From NCBI RefSeq assembly GCF_039652615.1, contig NZ_JBDJAC010000005.1:207283-271282 (forward strand): 64,000 nt of DNA. The letters run 5' to 3'. Positions 16,669 to 26,064 of the stretch are shown piece by piece (the stretch's first letter is position 1; each line of letters opens with the position of its first letter). Below the pieces are notes generated by a model. It searched no databases. It saw nothing but the letters and a program-made list of their open reading frames with translations, and was not told the origin of the DNA. A program made the translations under genes and the position numbers. The DNA comes from Fulvimarina sp039652615. GTDB lineage: Bacteria > Pseudomonadota > Alphaproteobacteria > Rhizobiales > Rhizobiaceae.

Positions 16669-17103
16669 ATGCCCCTCGACACCATCACACCGTTCACGCC
16701 GCTCGCCTCGACGCTTGGCGGCATCCTCATCGGTCTTTCGGCCGTCATGGTCATGGCGCTGTTTGGTCGCATCGCCGGCATCTCCGGCATCACCACCGGC
16801 GCACTTCCCATGCGCCGCGATGACTGGGACTGGCGGCTCGCTTTCGTCCTCGGCCTCGTAGCAGCGCCGATCGTCACGCTGCTCGTCACGGGTGAGGACA
16901 TCCGACAGACCGTTCCTGACAATCTGCCCGCGATGGCCCTCGCCGGCCTCCTCGTCGGGGCCGGCACGGTACTCGGCTCCGGCTGCACCTCAGGCCACGG
17001 TGTCTGCGGCCTCGCGCGACTTTCCACACGCTCGCTTGTCGCCGTCCTCACATTCATCGCGTTTGCCGGCGTCACCGTCTTCATCCTGCGTCACGCGATG
17101 TGA
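16669..17103 (+). CDS. YeeE/YedE family half-transporter, subunit 1
   Basis: 144 residues with four hydrophobic segments. The motif GAGTVLGSGCTSGHGVCGLARLS near residue 100 is the hallmark of YeeE/YedE (sulfur transport, DUF395) proteins; its Cys are thought to relay thiosulfate or persulfide. It forms a pair with the following gene, 13 bp downstream. The role, probably uptake of a reduced sulfur species, comes from the family. Confidence 0.88.
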   Translation: MPLDTITPFTPLASTLGGILIGLSAVMVMALFGRIAGISGITTGALPMRRDDWDWRLAFVLGLVAAPIVTLLVTGEDIRQTVPDNLPAMALAGLLVGAGTVLGSGCTSGHGVCGLARLSTRSLVAVLTFIAFAGVTVFILRHAM

Positions 17104-17116
17104 GGACACACACATC

Positions 17117-17542
17117 ATGCGTCTCTTCTTCGGCTTTCTCTCGGGTCTCCTCTTCGGTCTCGGCCTCATCCTCGCGGGCATGTCCAATCCCGCCAAGGTC
17201 CTCAATTTCCTCGATGTCTTCGGCACGTTCGATCCATCGCTCGCCTTCGTCATGGGCGGCGCGGCGCTCACGACATTCATCGGCTACCGCCTCGTCTGGC
17301 GGCGCAAGGCCCCTTTCATTCTGACCGATTTTCAGGTGCCGACCCGCAACGATGTGGACGCGCCGCTACTGACGGGCGCAGCCCTCTTCGGCATCGGCTG
17401 GGGAATCGGCGGTTTTTGTCCGGGCCCGGCCTGGACAGCCATGCCGCTCGCAGCGCCCGGAACCTTGGTCTTTCTTCCGGCCATGCTCGCCGGCATGGCA
17501 CTCGCCACCGTCCTGAAGAACCGCAAGCCGGCGCTCGCCTGA
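17117..17542 (+). CDS. YeeE/YedE family half-transporter, subunit 2 (DUF6691-like)
   Basis: 141 residues with four hydrophobic segments, LILAGMSNPAKVLNFLDVFGTFDPSL and GIGWGIGGFCPGPAW. These are the conserved motifs of the second half of two-gene YeeE/YedE transporters. It should pair with the preceding protein to form one pore. It ends 1 bp before the convergent helicase gene, so the two stops almost touch. Confidence 0.88.
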   Translation: MRLFFGFLSGLLFGLGLILAGMSNPAKVLNFLDVFGTFDPSLAFVMGGAALTTFIGYRLVWRRKAPFILTDFQVPTRNDVDAPLLTGAALFGIGWGIGGFCPGPAWTAMPLAAPGTLVFLPAMLAGMALATVLKNRKPALA

Positions 17543-17543
17543 C

Positions 17544-18773
17544 CTATCTGACAATGGTCAGCGTCTTCGCGGCCCGCGTGATCGCCGTATAGAGCCAACG
17601 CTCGCGGGTTTCGCGAAAGGCCCAGCCCTCGTCGAACAGCATCACGTCGTCCCATTGCGAGCCCTGCGCCTTGTGGACGGTCAGTGCATAGCCGTAATCG
17701 AAATCGTCGAACCGCTTCTTCGTCGCCCAGGGAATGTCCGCCTCGGCGTCCTCGAAGGCCGCCTTCAAGAGCCGGATCTTCGCCGCACCCTTGTCGATGT
17801 CGTCGTCATCCGGTTTCACGATGAGGTTGATGCCCGGCTTCACCGATTCCTTGCTCGCCGTCATCACCTGCCAGAGCGAACCGTTGAGCAGTCCCTTCTG
17901 CGGATCGTTTCGCAGGCAGACCAGTTTGTCGCCCACCATGGGCAGCTCGTCGGTGAAGCCTTTCAGCTCGCGAAGCCGCCGGTTATAGGCCCGCCGCGTC
18001 TTGTTGGTCCCCACCAGCACCTGATCGGCCGCCAGCACCCTGGCCTGCTCCACCTCGCGCTTGCCGATCACCTGCACGGTCCCGTAATCGCCATGCATGA
18101 TCTGCTTGCCCTCGCGCACGTCGAGCGCCAGCCGCACGATCGGGTTGTCCCGCGCCTGTCGATGGATTTCCGTCAAAAGGAAATCCGGCTCGGCATCGGT
18201 GAAGAAGCCACCGCCCGAAACCGGCGGCAACTGTCCCGGATCGCCGAGCACCAGAATCGGCGTTCCAAAGGACATGAGGTCCTGGCCGAGCGCCTCGTCC
18301 ACCATCGAGCATTCGTCGATCACCACGAGCTTGGCCTTGGCGACCGGGCTCTGACGGTTGAGAGAAAAGGTCGGCGAGACCCGGGCCGTCCCGGTCCCCT
18401 CGTCCTCGACCTGCTCCTCGCCCTTCGGCCGATAGATCAGCGAATGGATTGTTCGCGCGCTCTTTGCGCCTTTCGAGCGAAGCACCTGGGCCGCCTTGCC
18501 GGTAAAGGCCGCGAACTGCACGGCGCCATCGACGCCTTCGGCAAAATGCCGCGCCAAAGTCGTCTTGCCGGTCCCTGCATAGCCGAACAACCGGAAGACC
18601 GGGCTATCGCCATTCTCCAGCCATTCGGCAACGGCTTTGAGGGCCGCATCCTGCTGAGGTGAAAATTCCAAGGGAAAGCCGCTCGCCACGATTCTCGTTT
18701 CGTTCGCTTCCCGCAATAGCCGCCACGTTCTTCCGGCGCAATGTTCCTTGACGATCCAGCACCTTGTCCGCAT
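17544..18773 (-). CDS. RecD-like ATP-dependent DNA helicase
   Basis: 409 residues, superfamily 1 helicase. Walker A is GYAGTGKTT (about residues 64-72), Walker B KLVVIDECSMVDE, motif III LVLGDPGQLPPV, and the C-terminal UvrD_C_2-like ALTVHKAQGSQW and LYTAITRAAKTL are present. It resembles the short RecD/AAA_30 helicases of alphaproteobacteria. The start is uncertain: conserved sequence begins about residue 34 and a GTG at 18689 is an alternative. It diverges from bchI, with their 5' ends 43 bp apart. Confidence 0.88.
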   Translation of the reverse strand: MRTRCWIVKEHCAGRTWRLLREANETRIVASGFPLEFSPQQDAALKAVAEWLENGDSPVFRLFGYAGTGKTTLARHFAEGVDGAVQFAAFTGKAAQVLRSKGAKSARTIHSLIYRPKGEEQVEDEGTGTARVSPTFSLNRQSPVAKAKLVVIDECSMVDEALGQDLMSFGTPILVLGDPGQLPPVSGGGFFTDAEPDFLLTEIHRQARDNPIVRLALDVREGKQIMHGDYGTVQVIGKREVEQARVLAADQVLVGTNKTRRAYNRRLRELKGFTDELPMVGDKLVCLRNDPQKGLLNGSLWQVMTASKESVKPGINLIVKPDDDDIDKGAAKIRLLKAAFEDAEADIPWATKKRFDDFDYGYALTVHKAQGSQWDDVMLFDEGWAFRETRERWLYTAITRAAKTLTIVR

Positions 18774-18816
18774 TTCCCGTTTGACGCGGCAACACCATCA
18801 AGTATCGTCCTTTTCC

Positions 18817-19842
18817 ATGAAACGTCACTTCCCCTTCACCGCCATCATCGGCCAGAGCGACCTCACGACGGCGCTCAAGCTTGCCGCAATCGACCCGGCC
18901 ATCGGCGGCGTTCTCGCCTTCGGCGATCGGGGAACGGGGAAGTCGACCGCTTTGCGCGGCCTCGCCGCCGTTCTGCCTCGACTCTCCGCCAACGACTGCC
19001 CCTATCGCTGCGATCCTGCGCGCGAGGATCGGCTCTGCCCGGAATGCCGCGCGAAGCTGAAGGCCGGCGAGACACCGGAAACGGTTGAGGCGTCCGTTCC
19101 TGTCGTCGATCTGCCGCTCGGCTCGTCGGAAGATCGCATCGTCGGCGGTCTCGATCTCGAGCACGCGCTCCTCACCGGCGAGCGACGCTTCGAGCCGGGT
19201 CTTCTTGCCAAGGCCAATCGCGGCTTTCTCTATATCGATGAGATCAACCTCCTTGAAGATCATCTGGTCGATCTTCTCCTCGATGTCGCCGCCTCGGGCG
19301 AGAACGTCGTCGAGCGCGAGGGGCTGAGCGTCCGCCATCCCGCGCAATTCGTCCTCATTGGCAGCGGCAATCCGGAAGAAGGCGAACTTCGCCCACAACT
19401 TCTCGACCGGTTCGGCCTGTCGGTCACCGTCACCACCCCGCAGGACGTCAAGACGCGCATTGCCGTGGTGAAGGCGCGCGACCGGTTCGAGCGCAACCCC
19501 GCAGCGTTTCTCGCAGAGAGCGCCGAAGCCGAGGACACGCTGCGCCATAAGCTTCAGGACGCCCGCCGGCATCTGCCGCACGTCACGGTCTCCGATCGCA
19601 TCCTCGAACAGGCCGCCCAGCTCTGCATCTCGCTTCAGACGGATGGCCTGCGCGCCGAGCTCACGCTCGTTCGCGCCGCACGCGCGCTCGCGAGCCTCGA
19701 AGGCGAGACGCAGGTCAGCTTCCAGCACCTTGCCGAACTCGCGCCCTTCGCGCTGTCCCATCGCCTGCGCCGCAACCCGCTGGAGGAAACCGGCTCCGAC
19801 GTCCGCATCGAACGCGCTCTTGCCGAGCTCGATGCGGCTTGA
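18817..19842 (+). CDS. bchI: Magnesium chelatase subunit BchI
   Basis: 341 residues, AAA+ ATPase that with BchD drives Mg insertion into protoporphyrin IX by BchH. Walker A GDRGTGKST is at residues 36-44, the Cys-bearing insert (CPYRC...CPECR) follows, and IDEINLLEDH is Walker B. HPAQFVLIGSGNPEEGELRPQLLDRFGL holds the sensor/arginine finger region. The frame is open to 18748, but homology begins at the ATG at 18817. The stop overlaps the bchD start. Confidence 0.97.
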   Translation: MKRHFPFTAIIGQSDLTTALKLAAIDPAIGGVLAFGDRGTGKSTALRGLAAVLPRLSANDCPYRCDPAREDRLCPECRAKLKAGETPETVEASVPVVDLPLGSSEDRIVGGLDLEHALLTGERRFEPGLLAKANRGFLYIDEINLLEDHLVDLLLDVAASGENVVEREGLSVRHPAQFVLIGSGNPEEGELRPQLLDRFGLSVTVTTPQDVKTRIAVVKARDRFERNPAAFLAESAEAEDTLRHKLQDARRHLPHVTVSDRILEQAAQLCISLQTDGLRAELTLVRAARALASLEGETQVSFQHLAELAPFALSHRLRRNPLEETGSDVRIERALAELDAA

Positions 19843-21605
19843 TGGACGATCGGTTCAGGGAACGCGCACGCCTGTCGCCCTTGCACCGGGCGGCGATCGC
19901 AGTCCTCAATGCACGCCCGGAGATCGGCATCGTTCTTCGAAGCCAACCAGGGCCTCTTCGCGATGCCTTTCTTGCCGAACTTCGTCGATCGGGCCCCTGG
20001 TCCGGCGCCAGATACCTCGCCCAGCGGGACATCCGGCAGCTTTCCTCGCAGCGCTCTAGCGTGTCCGCCCTCGCGGGCTTTCGGGACGAACCGCCCTCCG
20101 GCGAAGAGACCTGCCCGCTGATCCTTACCGGCACGGATCGCTATGGCGCGGCCGAGGCGGCCCAGCTCCTCGCCGATCTCGATACCGCGCGGCCGGTCCT
20201 CGCCTTCGACGAAGGGATTGGCGACGAGACCCTTCCCGACGCACTCTCCGACCGGCTTGGGCTGTGGCTGGATCTGTCCCGGCCCGACACCGAAGACGAT
20301 GATCTCGCCATCGAGATTGGCATGAGCGCTCCGGCCGAGCGGCTTGATACACGTGCGGTCACCGTTTCCGAGCGCGCGATCGCGACCCTGTGCGAGGCGG
20401 CATCCGCCTTTGCCATTCCAAGTCTGAGGGCACCGCTCCTCGCGCTCGACACCGCCCGCGCTTGTGCTGCGATGGACGGTGCCCAGGACATTGCGGACGA
20501 GCATGTGCTCCTCGCATGCCGCCTCGTTCTGGCACCCCGGGCACGGCAGGCCCCGAGCTTCGATGAGCAGTCGCCTGAGCAGGAAAGCGAGAACGAGAGC
20601 GACGATCATCCCGGCGCCTCGAACGACGATACGCCGCCGCAAGAGCCCGACGACCCATCGGAGCAAGACAGGCCGGATGAATCCAAAGATGATCAGGATA
20701 CCTCCCCCGACGGCGAACCGGACACAGAGGTTCGGTCTGAGGATGTCGCCCTTCCGCTCGATCTCCTGAAACAGCTCTCGGCAATGGTCGGGAACCAGCG
20801 TGGCGCCGGCAGGACCGCTCGCAGGGGCGCTGCCGCCAAATCCGGTGGCGCACGCGGCCGGCCGCTTGGCAGCCGGGCTGGCAATCCAGATCGCGGCCCG
20901 CTCGACATCTCCGCCACCCTGACGGCCGCCCTACCCTGGCAGCGTTTTCGCCGGCAGCGCTTCGCGCGCCTCACGGATCGCCCCGTCATCCTGATGCCGA
21001 GCGATATCCGCATTCGCCGCCTTCAGGCCAGGCGGGAAACCGCGACGATCTTCGTCGTCGATGCGTCCGGCTCCGCCGCCCTTGCACGGTTATCCGAAGC
21101 CAAGGGCGCGATCGAGCGCATTCTGGCCGAATGCTATCGCCGGCGGGACCGCGTCGCGATGGTTGCCTTTCGCGGCACCGGTGCCGAAACGCTTCTGCCG
21201 GAGACCAAATCGCTGACCCGTGCCCGCCGTGCCCTCGCCGGCCTGAAGGCCGGCGGCGGCACGCCCCTCGCCTCAGGCATCGCACTCGCGGCCGATCTCG
21301 CCCGCCAGTCCGAACGACAGGAGCGCACGCCCCTCATCGTCTTCCTGACCGACGGCAAGGCCAATATCGGTATCGACGGGATGGCCGGCCGTTCAGCCGC
21401 CAAAGATGATGTCCGGGCGCAGGCCGGTCACCTTCGCGCCCAGGGATTTGCCAGCCTTGTCATCGACTTTTCGCTCCGCCCCGGCCCCCATGCCCGCGAG
21501 TTCGCGGAGATGCTCGGCGGACGCTATCTCGCGCTCCCGAATGGAGATGCGACGACCCTTGCCGATGCCGTCGCCTCCGATCCAACCAAGAAAGTCCGGC
21601 CATGA
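19842..21605 (+). CDS. bchD: Magnesium chelatase subunit BchD
   Basis: 587 residues. A degenerate AAA-like N-terminal domain (no P-loop) is followed by an acidic, Pro-rich linker at about residues 230-310 and a C-terminal integrin I/VWA domain with the MIDAS motif DASGSAALARLSEAKGA and FLTDGKANIG. It forms the double-hexamer platform with BchI. The ATG at 19842 shares its A with the bchI stop (TGATG); a TTG one codon earlier is less likely. Confidence 0.96.
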   Translation: MDDRFRERARLSPLHRAAIAVLNARPEIGIVLRSQPGPLRDAFLAELRRSGPWSGARYLAQRDIRQLSSQRSSVSALAGFRDEPPSGEETCPLILTGTDRYGAAEAAQLLADLDTARPVLAFDEGIGDETLPDALSDRLGLWLDLSRPDTEDDDLAIEIGMSAPAERLDTRAVTVSERAIATLCEAASAFAIPSLRAPLLALDTARACAAMDGAQDIADEHVLLACRLVLAPRARQAPSFDEQSPEQESENESDDHPGASNDDTPPQEPDDPSEQDRPDESKDDQDTSPDGEPDTEVRSEDVALPLDLLKQLSAMVGNQRGAGRTARRGAAAKSGGARGRPLGSRAGNPDRGPLDISATLTAALPWQRFRRQRFARLTDRPVILMPSDIRIRRLQARRETATIFVVDASGSAALARLSEAKGAIERILAECYRRRDRVAMVAFRGTGAETLLPETKSLTRARRALAGLKAGGGTPLASGIALAADLARQSERQERTPLIVFLTDGKANIGIDGMAGRSAAKDDVRAQAGHLRAQGFASLVIDFSLRPGPHAREFAEMLGGRYLALPNGDATTLADAVASDPTKKVRP

Positions 21606-22474
21606 GAACCAGCGGTGGATGTCCCCCGGCCGACTGGCCCCTCAGCGAATACAGCCGGTCGGTCTCCGCCGCTGGCATAAAATGGCATGTCCAGATCATG
21701 GGCGAAGGCCCGGCCATCATGCTCATTCACGGCACGGGCGCCTCGACACACTCCTTCCGCGGTCTCGCGCCGATCCTCGCCGAGACGCATCAGGTCGTCA
21801 TGGCCGATTGCCCAGGCCTCGGCTTCTCCGACAGGCCCTCGCGGTCCCTCAACCTGCAGACCATGGCCTCGATGCATGCCGAGCTTCTGCAGAAGCTCTT
21901 GATCAAGCCCGAAATCGTCGTCGGCCACTCGGCCGGCGCGGTCATCGGCATCGAGATGGCCCTGGACGGTCGCCTCTCGCCAAACCGCATCGTCTCGCTG
22001 AATGGCGCGCTTCTGCCCTTTCCGGGTCTTGCCGGTCGCCTCTTTCCGAAAATCGCGAAAGTGGTCTACCGCAACCCCATCGTTCCACGCTTCTTCGCCT
22101 ATCGGGCAAAAAGCGAACAGGCGGTTTCCGGACTTCTCGACGGAACGGGCTCCGTTCTGAGCCCGGAGGGAAAGTCCCTCTACGCCCGCCTGTTTCAGGA
22201 TCGTCGTCACGTTGCCGGCACCTTGTCAATGATGAGCCATTGGGATCTCGACCGCTTCGCCGCCCGGCTCGACGAGCTGAAGACGCCGCTTCTTCTCGTT
22301 GCAGGTGACCGGGACAAGGCAATCCCCACCAACGTCAGCGAGCGCGTCGCGTCCCGTGTCGAACGTGGCGAGGTCCGCATCCTGAACGGTCTCGGCCATC
22401 TCGCTCACGAAGAGGCACCGAACCGGATCGCGAATGTCATCCTCGAATGGGCGGACGAGCGGCCGACCCCTTAA
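21602..22474 (+). CDS. bchO: Mg chelatase accessory alpha/beta hydrolase BchO
   Basis: 290 residues, alpha/beta-hydrolase fold. The oxyanion motif HGTGASTHSFRGLAP, the nucleophile elbow GHSAGAVIG and the C-terminal LGHLAHEEAP with the last catalytic His are visible. BchO accompanies bchI/bchD in purple bacteria, but its precise reaction is not settled. It is coupled to bchD by ATGA. The following 150 bp lead to an unrelated exported protein. Confidence 0.94.
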   Translation: MRTSGGCPPADWPLSEYSRSVSAAGIKWHVQIMGEGPAIMLIHGTGASTHSFRGLAPILAETHQVVMADCPGLGFSDRPSRSLNLQTMASMHAELLQKLLIKPEIVVGHSAGAVIGIEMALDGRLSPNRIVSLNGALLPFPGLAGRLFPKIAKVVYRNPIVPRFFAYRAKSEQAVSGLLDGTGSVLSPEGKSLYARLFQDRRHVAGTLSMMSHWDLDRFAARLDELKTPLLLVAGDRDKAIPTNVSERVASRVERGEVRILNGLGHLAHEEAPNRIANVILEWADERPTP

Positions 22475-22623
22475 CGAAGCCGAACGCCATCGGGGCGCAC
22501 GGCGCCCGCGCCGAAATAAAGCATACCGGCGCTCATCACCATCAGTTGACAAGGCTTGGAAGTCACCCTCGATATAGCCTCTCGTCCCGGCGTATTCGGC
22601 CTGGGCTCTGGAGGGATCTCATC

Positions 22624-23133
22624 ATGCTTCGTCTGATCGTCGCCCTGTCGGTCGCGTCGACCCTATTCGCATCCAGTGCCGGCGCCGAAACCGCGTCGGC
22701 GTCGAACAAGGCAAAGGCCGCGATCGACGCATGCCTTACCCGATTTGCCGAAACAGACCAGCGCGAATGCATCGGCGCCTATTCCGACGCCTGCATGAAA
22801 AGCCCTGACGGTCAGACGACTTACGGGATGACCGACTGCCTCACCGAGGAGTCCGATGCATGGGACGCGATCCTCAACGAGCGCTATCAGGCCCGTATGA
22901 CAGACGCGAAAGAGCTCGACAAAGACCGCGCCGAATGGGACTCCACCACCAGCGAAGCCGCAAAAACCCTGCGCGCTGCCCAACGCGCCTGGGTCGCGTT
23001 CCGGGACGCCGAATGCGATCGCATCTTCGAACTCAACAAGGACGGCACCATCCGTCTTCCGGAAACGGCTTCCTGCCTCAATCGCCTCACCGCGGAGCGG
23101 GCCTTGGCTCTGGCTGGCAACGAGAACTTCTGA
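22624..23133 (+). CDS. Secreted LprI-like / DUF1311 protein
   Basis: 169 residues. A cleavable signal peptide (LIVALSVASTLFASSAGAE) precedes a domain with four or more Cys and the LprI-type pattern (CLTEESDAWDAILNERYQ, AAQRAWVAFRDAECD, SCLNRLTAERALAL). Some family members inhibit lysozyme in the periplasm. It lies between bchO and the c-di-GMP gene, with its own Shine-Dalgarno (GGAGGG). No direct link to photosynthesis is evident. Confidence 0.85.
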   Translation: MLRLIVALSVASTLFASSAGAETASASNKAKAAIDACLTRFAETDQRECIGAYSDACMKSPDGQTTYGMTDCLTEESDAWDAILNERYQARMTDAKELDKDRAEWDSTTSEAAKTLRAAQRAWVAFRDAECDRIFELNKDGTIRLPETASCLNRLTAERALALAGNENF

Positions 23134-23191
23134 CCGGACAGTGAGAGACGGCGTCCGGCAACGTGGTGAGCGGTGCACGCCACACCCCGCC

Positions 23192-25591
23192 TCAGCCAGT
23201 GTGCCATTGATGTTGCACGGCGCTCGATAGCCCGGCCGTTTCCTTCCACTCTTTCACGAGAGCGTCCGCCACGCCAATCTCGAGTGGACGCCCCAACAGA
23301 TAGCCCTGCGCCGTGCCACAGCCGAGATCGAGGAGGTTCTGCAACTGCGCTTCGGTCTCGATGCCTTCGGCGGTTGTGTCGATGCCGAGTTCACGCGCCA
23401 TCGATACCACCGCGCGAACGATCGCTGCTGCCCCTGCGTCCTCACCGGAGACGGCAACGAAGCTGCGGTCGATCTTGACGCGATCGATTTCAAACTCATG
23501 CAGGTGGACGAGCGACGAATAACCGGTCCCGAAATCGTCCATGGCGATCCTGACACCGATTGCGCGTAGCCCGACCAAAGCCAGCGCGGTCTGCTCGCTG
23601 TTTTCCACGATCGCCGTTTCGGTGATCTCTATCTCGATGCGCGAGGCGCGAACGCAATACCTGTCCAGCGCCTGCCGGATCTGCATCGCCAGCGAAGCCG
23701 ACTGGAGCTGCACGGCGGATACGTTCACCGAGAGATAGATATCGTCGGGCCAGAGAGCGGCTTGCCGGCAGGCGGTGTCGATCACCCAGGATCCGATGGC
23801 GGTGATCAGACCGCTATTTTCAGCAAGCGGAATGAACTCGTTTGGTGGAATGAGACCACGCTCGGGATGGCGCCAGCGGATAAGAGCCTCAAAGCCGGTC
23901 AGCTTTCGGCCCGGAAGGCTGTACAGGGGCTGGTACCAGAGCTCGAACTGGTTGTTGGAGATCGCATCGGCCAGATCCTCCTCGAGGCTGCACTTGAGCA
24001 CCACTTCCTCAAGCATGCCCTCCTCATAGAGCTCGACGCGGTTCCGGCCCGCGTTCTTCGCGCTGTAAAGGGCAAGATCGGCCTTGCGCTGGAGGTCCGA
24101 GGCATCGTTGCCGGCCAAGGCCTGAACAATTCCGATGCTGCAGCCGATCCTGATCGAGTGGGACTCGATTTCGAACGGGTGCGCGATCGCGGCGATGATA
24201 TCGTGCGCCAGAGCCGATGCGCGCTTCGTGGACCTGTTCGTGAGAACGGCCAGTTCGTCGCCGCCCAGGCGAAAGGCCATCTCGTTCGGCTGAAGAAGGA
24301 TTTCCAGGCGGCTTGCGACCTGCCGCAGGAGTTCGTCGCCCACTGGGTGGCCCATCCGGTCATTGACGGCTTTGAACCGGTCGAGATCGATCATCAGCAG
24401 TGCAGCGCTGCCATGCAGGACAAGTTCGTCCACCGTCTCGGCGAACATGCGCCGATTCTTCAGCCCGGTCAGCGCGTCGTGGAACGCCATATGGGCAATC
24501 GTTTTCTGGCTGTTGCGCGCTTCCGTCACGTCCTCGTAGGTGAGGATTGCGCCGCCGCGCGCCACGGGCTGGCACGCGATGCTCAGGACCGTGCCATCGT
24601 CGAAATTATGTTCGACGCGCATCACCTCGCACCCGTTCATCCAGGCTCGGTGATTGGCGATGACCCGCTCGATCCGTTCACCATTCCATCCGGCGCGTCG
24701 GCCGATCATCGCGATATAGTGCTCCAACTCCATGCCGACCTTCAGCTCACCTGGCTTGAGTTGGAAAAGCTGTCCCACCCGATCGTTGACGAGGGTTACC
24801 GTGCCGTTCGCCGAGAGGACCGTGAGACCGTTCGACATGTTGGCGAGCGCATCCGCAGCGGTCGCTCGCACTTTCGTATAGATAAAACTGCTGGCAAAGC
24901 CGCCGCCGATGACCATGAGGCCGACGGAAGCGACCGCAAGGGCAAGGGCGTAGATAGCCTGCGGGTTGGAATAGGAACCATCCACGAGCAAGGGCTCGAC
25001 CTGAAAGGCCGTCATTCCCGTGAAGTGCAGACCGAAGATGGCAAGAAAGAAGAAAAAGATTGCGCTGTGAGCATGCACCTTCCACCGTTGACCTCGCAGC
25101 AAGACGTGCATCGCCAGAGCGGACAGCGCGCAGGCCAAGATGATGGAAACAAGAAGATAGGTTTCGTCCCAGCTGACGATACCCGGTACGCGGTAGGCAA
25201 GCATGCCTGTGTAATGCATTACAGCCGTCGACAACCCTACCACGACGCCGCCGATCGCGGGCGCTGACGGGAGCCTCGCTGCGGCGATCAGGAAGCCCGT
25301 CCCGGATCCGACCACAACGACGATCAACGACACGAGCGTCAGCACCGGATCGAACCCGATCGGCAGTCCCGGCTCGTAACCCAGCATTGCGATGAAGTGG
25401 ACAGACCAGATCGAGATTCCGGCAACGAAGGCGGTCAGGACGATCCAGGCGCTTCGCTCCAGAAGCGGCGAGTTTGCCGCCCGCAGCAGCAATCGGACCA
25501 TCGCCCAGGAGCCGAATACACAGATGGCTGCGGCGAGCGAGACGAGCCACGGATTGTGCAGCTCGACGATGCATCCAACGACCACCATCAT
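23192..25591 (-). CDS. MHYT-PAS-GGDEF-EAL membrane signalling protein
   Basis: 799 residues. The first 250 residues are membrane helices with three MHYT-type repeats (SVHFIAML, VMHYTGMLAY, LHFTGMTAF), proposed to bind a metal and sense O2, CO or NO. A PAS-like domain (about 260-380) follows. The GGDEF domain reads RLGGDELAV, and the EAL domain has FEALIRW, ETAIVENSE and DDFGTGYSSL with most catalytic acids. It may make or degrade c-di-GMP. Position between bchO and crtC suggests, but does not prove, a tie to the photosynthetic lifestyle. Confidence 0.93.
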   Translation of the reverse strand: MMVVVGCIVELHNPWLVSLAAAICVFGSWAMVRLLLRAANSPLLERSAWIVLTAFVAGISIWSVHFIAMLGYEPGLPIGFDPVLTLVSLIVVVVGSGTGFLIAAARLPSAPAIGGVVVGLSTAVMHYTGMLAYRVPGIVSWDETYLLVSIILACALSALAMHVLLRGQRWKVHAHSAIFFFFLAIFGLHFTGMTAFQVEPLLVDGSYSNPQAIYALALAVASVGLMVIGGGFASSFIYTKVRATAADALANMSNGLTVLSANGTVTLVNDRVGQLFQLKPGELKVGMELEHYIAMIGRRAGWNGERIERVIANHRAWMNGCEVMRVEHNFDDGTVLSIACQPVARGGAILTYEDVTEARNSQKTIAHMAFHDALTGLKNRRMFAETVDELVLHGSAALLMIDLDRFKAVNDRMGHPVGDELLRQVASRLEILLQPNEMAFRLGGDELAVLTNRSTKRASALAHDIIAAIAHPFEIESHSIRIGCSIGIVQALAGNDASDLQRKADLALYSAKNAGRNRVELYEEGMLEEVVLKCSLEEDLADAISNNQFELWYQPLYSLPGRKLTGFEALIRWRHPERGLIPPNEFIPLAENSGLITAIGSWVIDTACRQAALWPDDIYLSVNVSAVQLQSASLAMQIRQALDRYCVRASRIEIEITETAIVENSEQTALALVGLRAIGVRIAMDDFGTGYSSLVHLHEFEIDRVKIDRSFVAVSGEDAGAAAIVRAVVSMARELGIDTTAEGIETEAQLQNLLDLGCGTAQGYLLGRPLEIGVADALVKEWKETAGLSSAVQHQWHTG

Positions 25592-26064
25592 TTCCGCATC
25601 ATCCGTCCATTCCGCAGGAAGAAAAGGCGAGCTACCGATCAGGATTCGATAGGCCAGGTCACAACCGTAATATGCGATATGTTACTGCATAGCTAACCTC
25701 AGCCGACCGACGCCGTCGTGAATAGCATTCTCGCGATACTGAATTGATTCAGGAAAGAGCCATGAAACAATCAACTCCCGGGCTCCGTCCCGAGAACCCG
25801 GCGCGGCATGTCAACTATTTGAAATTTCTAAATTTGCTGGATGGGTCCCAAAAATTGCTCGTCACGATTCGGCTAGGGTGCCACCATGGTCGGTCCCGAC
25901 GATCCGATCGCCGGGGCCTGTCCTGGCCGGCGAACGGCAGAGAGGCGGGTTAACCACCCGCCGCCAACACGGTTCGTGGCCGGCTGTCTTTCATCGCTTG
26001 GAGGGTTGATGGGCGTTCCGGCTCAAGCCAAATCCGCGAATTTGCCGAGAGCGCATTCTCTTCC
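25592..26064. other. Intergenic stretch between c-di-GMP gene and crtC
   Basis: 473 bp with short ORFs that look like chance. It should contain the promoter of the minus-strand MHYT-GGDEF-EAL gene (just right of 25591; AT-richer than its surroundings) and the 3' end region of crtC. I see no tRNA, terminator with T-run, or TGT-N12-ACA palindrome. Confidence 0.5.

Noticed and set aside
23762..25267. A plus-strand open frame of 501 codons opposite the GGDEF-EAL gene
   Set aside because: Antisense to a clear multi-domain protein; no motif.
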